A stretch of 64,000 bases of DNA from Paracoccaceae bacterium (GTDB taxonomy: Bacteria > Pseudomonadota > Alphaproteobacteria > Rhodobacterales > Rhodobacteraceae). Position numbers and translations under genes: made by a program. Location of the stretch: the NCBI GenBank assembly GCA_019429405.1, contig JAHYIZ010000002.1:62001-126000 (forward strand). The letters run 5' to 3'. Under the pieces are notes generated by a model. It was not told the DNA's origin. It saw nothing but the letters and a program-made list of their open reading frames with translations, and searched no databases. Of this stretch, positions 20,681-29,043 are shown piece by piece (positions within the stretch are counted from its first letter, which is position 1; the number at the start of each line of letters is the position of its first letter).

Positions 20681-21469
20681 ATGCCCGCAGAGCTTTCGCC
20701 GATCGACAAGGCCAAGTTTGCCGCCGCGCGCCGCGCGGTCGAATTTGTCGAGGATGGCATGAAGGTGGGGCTTGGCACCGGCTCGACCGCCGCATGGATG
20801 GTGCGCTGCCTTGGCGACATGGTGCGCGAGGAGGGGCTGCGCATCAAGGGCGTCGCCACCTCGGGGCGCACCGCGGACCTTGCGCGGCAGGTCGGGATCG
20901 AGATCATCGAGTTGGACGAGGCGAAGTGGCTTGATCTGACGATTGACGGCACCGACGAATTCGACCCGCAATTGAACCTGATCAAGGGCGGCGGCGGCGC
21001 ACTGTTGCGCGAAAAGGTCGTGGCGACCGCAAGCGACCAGATGATCGTGATCGCTGACGCCGCAAAGGAAGTGGCGCAGCTTGGCGGCTTTCCGTTGCCG
21101 GTCGAGGTGATTCCGTTTGGCTGGCAGACAACGCGGGCGCTGCTTGAGGAAACACTGGTAAGCATGGACGTGCTGGGCCGCACCAGTGCACTGCGACTGA
21201 ACGGACAAAGGCCATTCATCACCGACGAGGGCAATTACATCGTCGATCTGCACCTGAACCGCATCGGCAATCCGCGGCAACTGGCGCTGGTGTTGAACCA
21301 AATACCGGGCGTGGTAGAAAACGGGCTGTTCATCGACATTTGTGATGTCGTGATCATCGGGCAGGGCGACGGGCGGATCGAGATTCGTGACATCAATCTG
21401 GGCACAGTCGAGCATGACAAGGTTGAGTTTGTGGAAAGCGAGAATCTGTTTTCGGAGATGGGTGAATGA
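20681..21469 (+). CDS. rpiA: Ribose-5-phosphate isomerase A
   Basis: This 262-residue enzyme interconverts ribose-5-phosphate and ribulose-5-phosphate in the pentose phosphate pathway. The phosphate-binding LGTGSTA is at 31-37, with IDGTDEFD near 88-95 and the catalytic-site KGGGGALLREK near 102-112. An AAGGAG site stands eight bases before the ATG. The stop overlaps the start of glutathione reductase by ATGA, so the two are translationally coupled. That couples pentose phosphate flux and an NADPH-dependent reductase in one transcript. Confidence 0.96.
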   Translation: MPAELSPIDKAKFAAARRAVEFVEDGMKVGLGTGSTAAWMVRCLGDMVREEGLRIKGVATSGRTADLARQVGIEIIELDEAKWLDLTIDGTDEFDPQLNLIKGGGGALLREKVVATASDQMIVIADAAKEVAQLGGFPLPVEVIPFGWQTTRALLEETLVSMDVLGRTSALRLNGQRPFITDEGNYIVDLHLNRIGNPRQLALVLNQIPGVVENGLFIDICDVVIIGQGDGRIEIRDINLGTVEHDKVEFVESENLFSEMGE

Positions 21470-22830
21470 CCGGCTTTGACGTTGATCTGTTTGTTATCGG
21501 CGGCGGCTCGGGCGGGGTGCGCGCAGCGCGGGTGGCCGCGGGCGAGCATGGCGCAAGGGTTGCGCTGGCCGAGGAATACCGGATGGGTGGCACCTGCGTG
21601 ATCCGCGGCTGCGTGCCGAAAAAGCTGATGGTCTTTGCCTCGGGCTTTCCGGCGGCGATGGACGAGGCGCGGGCCTATGGCTGGCAGGTGACCTCGGGGG
21701 CGTTTGACTGGTCGGCGTTCCGCAGCAAGCTTGACGCCGAGCTTGACCGGCTGGAGGCGGCCTATCGGGGCGGGCTGAAGGGGGCCGGGGTGACGGTTCA
21801 CAACACCCGCGCGACGGTCGAGGACGCGCAGACGGTGCGGCTGGCAAGCGGCGAGCGGGTGCGGGCGCGGCAAATTCTGGTGGCAACCGGGGGGCGGCCC
21901 TTCGTGCCCGAATTTCCGGGCGCCGAGCTTGTGATCACCTCGAATGAGATCTTCAAGCTCGACGCGCTGCCCAAGAGCGTGCTGATCGTTGGCGGCGGCT
22001 TTATTGCTTGTGAGTTTGCCTGCATTCTCAATGGGCTGGGTGTAAAGGTCACGCAGTTTTACCGGGGCGAGCAGGTCTTGCGCGGGTTCGACCTTGAAGC
22101 GCGCGGGCTGGTGGCCGAGCAGATGATCGCGGGCGGCGTGGACCTGCGACTGGGGGCCGACGTGGCGGCGATCGAAAAGGTTGGCGGTGGGCTGCGGGTG
22201 AAGGCAAACGATGGCAGCGTGGCCGATTTTGGCGCGGTGGTCTATGCCACCGGGCGCGTGCCCAACACCGAGGCGCTGGGGCTACAAGAGGCGGGCGTGG
22301 CCCTGGGCAAGAAGGGCGAGATCATCGTTGACGCCTGGAGCCAGAGCACGGTGCCCTCGATCTACGCGGTGGGCGATGTCACCGACCGCATCAATCTGAC
22401 GCCAGTCGCGATTCGTGAGGGGCATGCCTATGCCGACACGGTGTTTGGTGGCCGGCCGCGCCAGCCCGACCATGAGCTGGTTGCCAGCGCGGTCTTTACC
22501 CAGCCGTGCGAGCTCGGCACGGTGGGGCTGACCGAAGAGGCCGCGCAGAAGGCGGGGCCGATCGAGGTGTATGCGACCACGTTCCGACCGATGCGCGGGG
22601 CATTTGCGGGGCGCGGCCACAAGGTCTTGATGAAGCTGATTGTTTCTGCTGAAACCCGCAAGGTTCTGGGCTGTCACATTGTGGCGCCAGAGGCGGGTGA
22701 GATGATCCAGTTGGCAGCGGTTGCGATCAAGATGGGTGCCACAAAGGAAGATTTTGACCGAACCTGCGCGGTGCACCCGAGCATGTCGGAAGAACTGGTG
22801 ACGATGCGAAATCCCGTTCGGACGGGTTGA
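21466..22830 (+). CDS. gor: Glutathione-disulfide reductase
   Basis: This 454-residue flavoprotein reduces oxidised glutathione with NADPH. The FAD motif GGGSGG lies at 12-17, and the redox-active disulfide is Cys44/Cys49 in GGTCVIRGCVPKK. A second Rossmann motif (VGGGFIACEFA) binds NADPH, and the catalytic His437 sits in the C-terminal HPSMSEEL motif. All catalytic elements are present and the length is normal. It overlaps rpiA by four bases. hflK follows on the same strand. Confidence 0.95.
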   Translation: MTGFDVDLFVIGGGSGGVRAARVAAGEHGARVALAEEYRMGGTCVIRGCVPKKLMVFASGFPAAMDEARAYGWQVTSGAFDWSAFRSKLDAELDRLEAAYRGGLKGAGVTVHNTRATVEDAQTVRLASGERVRARQILVATGGRPFVPEFPGAELVITSNEIFKLDALPKSVLIVGGGFIACEFACILNGLGVKVTQFYRGEQVLRGFDLEARGLVAEQMIAGGVDLRLGADVAAIEKVGGGLRVKANDGSVADFGAVVYATGRVPNTEALGLQEAGVALGKKGEIIVDAWSQSTVPSIYAVGDVTDRINLTPVAIREGHAYADTVFGGRPRQPDHELVASAVFTQPCELGTVGLTEEAAQKAGPIEVYATTFRPMRGAFAGRGHKVLMKLIVSAETRKVLGCHIVAPEAGEMIQLAAVAIKMGATKEDFDRTCAVHPSMSEELVTMRNPVRTG

Positions 22831-22891
22831 TTTTCAAGGTTTTGCGCCCAGTTTGGACGCAATGACCGGAATAAGGGAAGGTGAGGAATTC

Positions 22892-24019
22892 ATGAGCAAT
22901 GGTGGACCATGGGGCGGCGGCGGCAATGACGGCGACGACCGCGACCCTGACCGCAGGCCGGGGCGCAGGCCGCCCGAGGGCGGGCAGATACCCGAAATTG
23001 AAGAAATTATGAAAAAGGGCACTGAACAGCTGCGCGTGCTGATGGGCGGGCGCGGCGGCAACCGGCGCGGTGGCGGCGGTGGCAGCGGCCAACCCGCCGG
23101 CCCCGCCTTCACGCGCGGCACGCTGGGGCTGGCGGTGCTGGCGGTGGCGGCGGTCTGGGCCTATGCGTCGTTCTATACGGTAAAGCCTGAAGAACGCTCG
23201 ATCGAGCTGATGTTTGGCGAGTTTCAGACCATTGGCAACCCCGGCCTGAACTTCGCACCCTGGCCCGTGGTGCGCGCCGAAATCGTGCAGGTCACGGGCG
23301 AACGCACGACCGATATTGGCACCGGGCGCGGTGGGCCGCTCGATACCGGACTGATGCTGACGCGCGACCAGAACATTGTGGATATCGAGTTTCAGGTGGT
23401 CTGGAACGTGGCTGAGCCGGACGCTTTCCTGTTCAATCTCGCCGACCCGGAAGGAACCATTCGCGCGGTTTCGGAAAGTGCCATGCGCGACATCATCGCG
23501 CGCAGCGAACTGTCGCCGATTCTGAACCGTGACCGCGGTGCGATCGGCAATGACCTGTTGCTGGCAGTGCAAAGCACGCTGGACAGTTACCAATCCGGCA
23601 TTCGCGTGGTGCGGATCAACTTTGACCGCGCCGACCCGCCGCGCGAGGTGATCGACAGTTTCCGTCAGGTGCAAGCCGCGCAGCAAGAGCGTGACCGGCT
23701 GGAAAAAGAGGCGGATGCCTATGCCAACACCGTGACTGCGCGTGCGCGCGGTGACGCGGCGCGGCTGGGCGAAGAGGCCGAGGGCTACCGCGCGCAGGTG
23801 GTCAACGATGCGCTGGGTGAATCGAGCCGGTTCATTGCGGTCTATGAAGAATACATCAAGGCGCCTGAGGTGACGCGGCGACGGATGTATCTGGAGACGT
23901 TGGAGAAAGTTCTGGGAGGCATGAACAAGGTGATCCTTGACGGAGTTTCGGGCGAAGGCGGCGTGGTACCCTACCTGCCGCTGAATGAGCTGAACCGAAG
24001 CAGCGGAGGGACCAACTGA
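22892..24019 (+). CDS. hflK: FtsH protease activity modulator HflK
   Basis: This 375-residue membrane-anchored SPFH protein acts with HflC to modulate the FtsH protease. The N-terminus is Gly/Asp/Arg-rich, as in the family. One membrane helix lies around residues 78-95 (LAVLAVAAVWAYASF), followed by the SPFH domain from KPEERSIELMFGEF and a long charged coiled-coil region with QERDRLEKEADAYAN. The ATG at 22892 (MSNGGPWGG) has a GGTGAGG-like site upstream. The stop overlaps hflC's start (TGATG). Confidence 0.93.
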   Translation: MSNGGPWGGGGNDGDDRDPDRRPGRRPPEGGQIPEIEEIMKKGTEQLRVLMGGRGGNRRGGGGGSGQPAGPAFTRGTLGLAVLAVAAVWAYASFYTVKPEERSIELMFGEFQTIGNPGLNFAPWPVVRAEIVQVTGERTTDIGTGRGGPLDTGLMLTRDQNIVDIEFQVVWNVAEPDAFLFNLADPEGTIRAVSESAMRDIIARSELSPILNRDRGAIGNDLLLAVQSTLDSYQSGIRVVRINFDRADPPREVIDSFRQVQAAQQERDRLEKEADAYANTVTARARGDAARLGEEAEGYRAQVVNDALGESSRFIAVYEEYIKAPEVTRRRMYLETLEKVLGGMNKVILDGVSGEGGVVPYLPLNELNRSSGGTN

Positions 24020-24891
24020 TGGCAAATCTGCGTATGATATTGCCCGCCGTGGGTGCGGCGGTGGTGGCGCTGGGGCTTTCGTCGGTGTTCGTCGTGGACG
24101 AGCGGGAAAAGGCACTGGTGCTGCAATTTGGCGAAGTGGTGGCGGTGCGCGAAACCGCTGGTATCGCCTTCAAGGTGCCGCTGATTCAGGAGGTGGTGCG
24201 GTATGACGACCGGATCCTGAGCCTGTTCACGCCGCCGCTGGAGGTGACGCCGCTGGACGATCGCCGACTGGTGGTCGATGCCTTTGCGCGCTGGCGCATT
24301 GTCGATGTCGTGAAGTTCCGCCAAGCGGTCGGTACGCAGGGCATTCAACTTGCGCAGAACCGGTTGCAGAATTTGACCGTCAACGCGATCCGCGAAGTGA
24401 TGGGTTCGGTGCCCTCGACAACCGTGCTTTCGGACGCCCGCACCGGGCTGATGAACCGCATCCGCGATATCGCGAGGACGCAGGCCGCGGCGCTGGGGGT
24501 GGACGTGATCGACGTGCGCCTGACGCGCACCGACCTGCCCGACCAGAACCTGAGCGCCACTTATGCGCGGATGCGCGCCGAGCGTGAACGCGAAGCGGCG
24601 GACGAGATCGCGCGTGGCGGCGAGGCGGCGCAGCGGGTGCGCGCCACTGCCGACCGGACGGTGATCGAGCTGACTTCGGAGGCGCGCAAGCAGGCCGAGA
24701 TCATCCGCGGCGAATCCGATGCCGAGCGCAACGCGATCTATGCCGAGGCTTTCGGGCGCGATGCCGAGTTCTTTGCCTTCACGCGCTCGCTGACCTCGTA
24801 TGAGCGGGCATTGCAGCCGGGCAACTCGTCGATCGTGATGCAGCCCGACAGCCAGTTCTTCGACTATCTGCGGTCGGACCAGGTGCAATGA
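24019..24891 (+). CDS. hflC: Protease modulator HflC
   Basis: The 290-residue partner of HflK begins with one membrane helix (residues 6-24). The SPFH domain starts VDEREKALVLQFGEVV, and the coiled-coil part contains RMRAEREREAADEIARGGEA and the ESDAERNAIYAEAFGRDAEF segment typical of HflC. It is translationally coupled to hflK upstream and overlaps the DUF2065 gene downstream by ATGA. The HflKC complex forms a large membrane cage around FtsH. Confidence 0.94.
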   Translation: MANLRMILPAVGAAVVALGLSSVFVVDEREKALVLQFGEVVAVRETAGIAFKVPLIQEVVRYDDRILSLFTPPLEVTPLDDRRLVVDAFARWRIVDVVKFRQAVGTQGIQLAQNRLQNLTVNAIREVMGSVPSTTVLSDARTGLMNRIRDIARTQAAALGVDVIDVRLTRTDLPDQNLSATYARMRAEREREAADEIARGGEAAQRVRATADRTVIELTSEARKQAEIIRGESDAERNAIYAEAFGRDAEFFAFTRSLTSYERALQPGNSSIVMQPDSQFFDYLRSDQVQ

Positions 24892-25085
24892 TTGGTGCGG
24901 TCCTGTTCGGGATCGGGCTGGTTTTGACGGTGGAGGGGCTGGCGCTTGCGCTGGCCCCTTCGCGCATTGTGGCAGCGCTTGATCTGTTGCGTGCGCTTTC
25001 GGCGGAACAGCGCCGGGCGCTGGGGCTGGCGGCGCTGGCGGTGGGTGTGCTTCTGATCTGGCTTGCGCGCTGGCTTGCCGCCTGA
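24888..25085 (+). CDS. DUF2065 family small membrane protein
   Basis: A 65-residue protein with two hydrophobic helices (about 1-22 and 46-62) and the central PSRIVAALDLLRALSAEQRR segment. This is the compact DUF2065 layout, and DUF2065 genes are commonly found beside hflC. The gene is coupled to hflC by ATGA and lies 134 bases before the Do-type protease gene. Its role is unknown; the context suggests a part in envelope protein quality control. Confidence 0.82.
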   Translation: MIGAVLFGIGLVLTVEGLALALAPSRIVAALDLLRALSAEQRRALGLAALAVGVLLIWLARWLAA

Positions 25086-25219
25086 AAGACTGAGGGCAAT
25101 ATCACATAGGCTTGAGCAGGCGCGACCGGCTTTCATTTGCAATGCGCCGTTCCTAGGTAGAACACACAATCCAGGCCCGGCGGCTGTCGGGCGGGAGGCT
25201 TCATTCAGGGGTGAATGCA

Positions 25220-26695
25220 ATGACAGCATCGATGTTGAGTGTTCCGACAGAACCGCGCCGCAGGGGCGGACTGGCGGGATTGTTCCCGGTCATTCTGCTG
25301 GGGGTGGCGGTGGCGCTGGGCACCGGGGTGCCGTTTCGCGCAAACGCCGCGCCCGACAGTTTTGCCGACCTGTCGCAGAAGGTCAGCCCGGCGGTGGTAA
25401 ACATTACCACCACAACCACTGTCACGGCGCCGATCGGCGGCAACCCAGTCTTTCCGGAAGGGTCGCCTTTTGGGGATCTTTTCAAGGACTTCAACGGCCC
25501 GAACGGGCCTAACAACCCACTTGCGCCGCGCGAATCAAATGCGCTCGGGTCTGGCTTCGTGATTTCGGCCGATGGCTACATCGTGACCAACAACCACGTC
25601 ATCGAGGACGCCGACCAGATCGAGATCGAATTCTTTTCGGGGGAACGGATGCCCGCGAAACTGGTTGGCACCGACCCGAAAACCGACATCGCGCTCTTGA
25701 AGGTTGAAAACACCGAGGCGCTGCCTTTCGTCGCCTTTGGCGACAGCGACGTGATGCGCGTTGGCGACTGGGTTCTGGCGGTGGGCAACCCGCTGGGGCA
25801 AGGCTTTTCGGTCAGCGCCGGGATCATTTCGGCGCGCAATCGGGAACTGAGCGGAACCTATGATGACTACCTGCAAACCGATGCCGCGATCAACCGGGGC
25901 AACTCGGGCGGGCCCTTGTTCAACCTCGATGGCGAGGTGGTCGGTGTCAACACCGCGATCCTTTCGCCCAACGGTGGCTCGATCGGGATCGGTTTTTCGA
26001 TGGCCTCGAACGTGGTCTCGAAAGTGGTGGCACAGTTGCAAGAGTTTGGTGCCACGCGGCGCGGCTGGCTGGGCGTGAAGATCCAGGACGTCACCCCCGA
26101 TATGGCCGAGGCGCTGGGGCTGGGCAACGCCCGCGGCGCCATGGTTTCGGACGTGCCGACCGGGCCTTCGCTGGATGCGGGGATCAAGGCGGGCGATGTC
26201 ATCACCAGCTTTGATGGTGGCGAGGTGCGCAACAGCCGCGATCTGGTGCGCCGGGTGGCCGATGCACCGGTCGGGCAAGAGGTTGCTGTTGTGGTGATGC
26301 GCGGCGGCGAAACGGTAACCCTTAAGGTGACCTTGGGCCAGCGCGAGCTGGCTGAAGGCGAAAGTGCGGCCGAGACCGAAGCCACCCCGGTGCCGACCAC
26401 GCGCAGCCTGCTTGGGCTGACACTGGCGCCGCTGACCCCGCAAACGGCGGGCGAAATGGGCTTGCCGGCGGGCGCGCAGGGGCTGGTCATTACCGAGGTT
26501 GCATCGGATAGCGAGGCCTATCAGCGCGGATTGCGCGCGGGCGATTTGATCACCGAGGCTGGGCAACGGCCCGTGGCGACGTTGCGCGATCTGGATGCAC
26601 GGATCGAGGAAGCGCGCGCGGCCGGGCGCAAATCGGTGCTGCTGCTGATCCGGCGCGATGGCGAGCCGCGGTTTGTCGCGCTGCCGGTGGTTTGA
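25220..26695 (+). CDS. Do family periplasmic serine endoprotease (DegP/MucD-like)
   Basis: A 491-residue exported protease and chaperone. An N-terminal signal or anchor segment (about 20-43, ending ANAAPDS) precedes the trypsin-like domain with the triad His126 (NNHVIED), Asp156 (TDIALLK) and Ser229 (GNSGG). Two PDZ domains follow, the first around 255-345 and the second around 385-485. The ATG at 25220 has AGGGG eight bases upstream; a GTG at 25211 is an alternative. It sits beside hflKC, another quality-control system. A CTTGAG at 25111-25116 might be part of a heat-shock promoter, but this is weak. A strong terminator follows. Confidence 0.93.
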   Translation: MTASMLSVPTEPRRRGGLAGLFPVILLGVAVALGTGVPFRANAAPDSFADLSQKVSPAVVNITTTTTVTAPIGGNPVFPEGSPFGDLFKDFNGPNGPNNPLAPRESNALGSGFVISADGYIVTNNHVIEDADQIEIEFFSGERMPAKLVGTDPKTDIALLKVENTEALPFVAFGDSDVMRVGDWVLAVGNPLGQGFSVSAGIISARNRELSGTYDDYLQTDAAINRGNSGGPLFNLDGEVVGVNTAILSPNGGSIGIGFSMASNVVSKVVAQLQEFGATRRGWLGVKIQDVTPDMAEALGLGNARGAMVSDVPTGPSLDAGIKAGDVITSFDGGEVRNSRDLVRRVADAPVGQEVAVVVMRGGETVTLKVTLGQRELAEGESAAETEATPVPTTRSLLGLTLAPLTPQTAGEMGLPAGAQGLVITEVASDSEAYQRGLRAGDLITEAGQRPVATLRDLDARIEEARAAGRKSVLLLIRRDGEPRFVALPVV

Positions 26696-26714
26696 GGCGT
26701 AGGCCCGAAAACAC

Positions 26715-26744
26715 AAAAGGGCGCCCCGAGCGGGCGCCCTTTTT
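26715..26744. terminator. Intrinsic terminator after the Do-type protease gene
   Basis: AAAAGGGCGCCC pairs with GGGCGCCCTTTT around a 6-nt loop, giving a textbook GC stem followed by T5. Because the stem is flanked by A's on the other side it can also stop the convergent minus-strand lipoprotein gene. Confidence 0.9.
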
Positions 26745-26747
26745 GTT

Positions 26748-27278
26748 TCAGCGCGGCGGCTGCCACGCGATCAGTCCCAGTTCTTGTGCGGTGGCAAGTG
26801 CGAGCGTGCCGCTGGGCAACCCGCGCGGCGCCTGATAGGCGCCAAGCGCGCGGATGGTGGCGGGGTCAAGCTCGCCGCCGGCAGGCCCCCTGTAGAGCCC
26901 GCGCGCGCGCAGCGCACGTTGCAGCGAGGCGATGAATTCGGGTGTCATCTGTTCGTCGCAGGGGGTGCGAAACCAGATCGGGGTCTGGTCAGATACGATC
27001 TGCTGGCGGGTTTCGGTGCGGAAGGTCGCGGCGCGGGTGACGGCACCTGTGACAGGGTCACGCTGTTCGGGGCGCAGCTGCACCTGTTCCGTTACCGTCT
27101 CGATCACCGCCGGGCGAATCTGATGCGCCCAGCAGGCGCCTTCGGCCGCGCGCGGTGGCCGCAGCGCGATTTCGCCCGCCAGAGTTTGCGCCGGCGGGGC
27201 CTGCGGCAAACGCGGTTCGGGTGTGCAGGCGGCGGCAAGAGCGAGCGCGCAGAAAGCGGTGGCGAGGGGGCGGGGCAT
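26748..27278 (-). CDS. Putative lipoprotein with peptidoglycan-binding-like domain
   Basis: This 176-residue protein begins with a lipoprotein signal peptide: MPRPLATAFCALALAAAC, lipobox LAAAC with Cys18. The mature part contains TPCDEQMTPEFIASLQRALRARGLYRG (about 110-136) and DPATIRALGAYQ, the helical repeat pattern of PG_binding_1-type domains. It is therefore likely anchored in a membrane and facing the periplasmic peptidoglycan. An ATG at 27299 is an alternative start. No operon partner is apparent, and no function beyond cell-wall association can be proposed. Confidence 0.65.
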   Translation of the reverse strand: MPRPLATAFCALALAAACTPEPRLPQAPPAQTLAGEIALRPPRAAEGACWAHQIRPAVIETVTEQVQLRPEQRDPVTGAVTRAATFRTETRQQIVSDQTPIWFRTPCDEQMTPEFIASLQRALRARGLYRGPAGGELDPATIRALGAYQAPRGLPSGTLALATAQELGLIAWQPPR

Positions 27279-27382
27279 GGGCGGAGGCGCATCCTGCATT
27301 GGTTTTGCGCAGGTTAGCGCAAGCCCCGCGCCGCTGAAACCCCGGTTGCGCCAATTCGCCCCGATGCGGCATCTGGCAATGA

Positions 27383-27771
<389 letters not shown>

Positions 27772-27772
<1 letters not shown>

Positions 27773-28482
27773 TGCGCTGGCTTGCGCTTTTGGCGGCAAT
27801 CTGGGCGGCGCCTGCGGCGGCCGAGGTCATTGCATCCGCGCACTACGAAGCGGCAACAGCGCGCTATGGCCATGGGGCGCTTGCCGGTGGCGAGTGGGCC
27901 GAGTTGGTGCTGGTGCTGGCGGGCGGCGAGGAGCGCCGCTTTGCGCTGCCAGACGACATGGTTTTTGAAGATCTGTCGCCGCGTCTGGCCGACCTGACCG
28001 GCGACGGCATCGCCGAAGCGGTGGTGGTGGAAAGCCACGTCGATTTGGGTGCGCGGCTGGCGATCTGGGGGGCCGAGGGACGCATCGCGGCGGGTGCGTA
28101 TATCGGCACCCGGCACCGCTGGCTGGCGCCTTTGGGGGCGCTTGATGTTGATGGCGACGGCAGGCTGGAGTTTGCCTATGTGGTTCGCCCGCATCTGGAT
28201 GCGGTGCTGACGGTGGCGCGCTTTGGGGCAGAGGGGCTGACGGTGCTGGCCGAGGCGCCGGGGTTGCCGAGCCACCGCTATCGGTCGGGCGTGCTCGAGG
28301 GTGGAATTGCAGACTGCGCGACGGGGCCGGTGATGCTGACTGCGGATTCGGGTTGGGCGCAGGTGATGGCTGTTCGCTGGGTTGCGGGGGCGCTGGTGCG
28401 CGAGGCGGTGCGCGGATACGCCGGACCGACGAGTTTTGCCGAAGCGGCGGTGGGCATGGGCTGCACCCTGACCACGCCCTAG
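27772..28482 (+). CDS. Exported protein with FG-GAP/VCBS-like repeats
   Basis: A 236-residue protein with a signal peptide (MRWLALLAAIWAAPAAAEV). Two FG-GAP/VCBS-like calcium-loop motifs are visible: DLTGDGIAEAVVVE (about 76-89) and DVDGDGRLEFAYVV (about 125-138). Such repeats form beta-propeller blades in exported proteins. It is translationally coupled to the ferredoxin gene, an odd pairing of a cytoplasmic redox protein with a periplasmic one. I do not recognise a specific family function. Confidence 0.65.
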
Positions 28483-28584
28483 AAGATTGCCAGTAAAACA
28501 AGGCAAGGCGCAGGGGTTTCCCGATTTAATTAACGAAAACCTGATGTTGCGGACGCTGGCCGCGCACAACCGGGAATTTTTAAC

Positions 28585-28613
28585 TTGACTTTGCGAACGC
28601 CTTAAAGTAGAAA
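28585..28613 (+). promoter_or_regulatory. Candidate sigma70-type promoter upstream of the GTA cluster
   Basis: TTGACT (28585-28590) and TAGAAA (28608-28613) are separated by exactly 17 bases, in a markedly AT-rich patch (28522-28618) of otherwise GC-rich sequence. Transcription would begin near 28620. TTAA motifs at 28526, 28580 and 28602 could be CtrA-type half-sites, which is relevant because CtrA controls GTA expression in relatives. No experiment supports this. Confidence 0.55.
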
Positions 28614-28637
28614 ACTGACATGCTAGGAGAAGTGGGC

Positions 28638-28674
28638 AAGCGGCTCGGGGGGCACCCCCGGTGCCGCTTTTTCA
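28638..28674 (+). terminator. Terminator-like hairpin in the GTA leader (candidate attenuator)
   Basis: AAGCGGC (28638-28644) pairs with GCCGCTT (28663-28669), and inside it GGGGG pairs with CCCCC; a run of T's follows. The hairpin lies after the candidate promoter and before the first GTA gene, so transcripts starting there would meet it first. It could end upstream read-through, act as an attenuator, or form the 3' end of a small RNA of about 50 nt. Confidence 0.75.
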
Positions 28675-28719
28675 TTTCGCTCGTGCGGGACAGTGCATGA
28701 GAGGCGGGCGCAGCAGCAG

Positions 28720-29043
28720 ATGGAAATGACTTTCTCGGGCGAGGAAGCGGCTCCGGCGGATCTGATCGCGGAGACAGAGGTGTTGTACCGGGAGGTCGCG
28801 GTCGAACTGACCGCGGCGCTTCAGGGCATCAGGCTGAGCAAGGGTGACGAGGTGAAAACCGCCGTGCAGGCGGTGAAAGACCTTCGGGCGGCCCTGCAAA
28901 TGGTGATGGATGAAAGGACCAGGGTTGAAAAACTCCGCAAAAACATTGCCGGGGTCGTACGCGACTACGCCATCGACTTCGACGCCGCGCGAGATGAGAT
29001 CGGGCGCCGCCTGGCTCGCCTCCGCGAAGCCGGAGGAGGTTGA
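28720..29043 (+). CDS. GTA small terminase-like protein (TerS, g1)
   Basis: A 107-residue helical acidic/basic protein at the head of the GTA cluster, in the position of RcGTA g1, which is the small terminase subunit. It is almost wholly alpha-helical by composition, with a central heptad-like stretch (AVQAVKDLRAALQMVMDERT, about 54-73). Such proteins form the ring that feeds DNA to TerL; in GTAs the specific DNA-recognition function is thought to be reduced, which fits random packaging. ATG 28720 or 28726 or a GTG at 28693 could be the start. It overlaps terL by about 50 bases. Confidence 0.75.
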   Translation: MEMTFSGEEAAPADLIAETEVLYREVAVELTAALQGIRLSKGDEVKTAVQAVKDLRAALQMVMDERTRVEKLRKNIAGVVRDYAIDFDAARDEIGRRLARLREAGGG

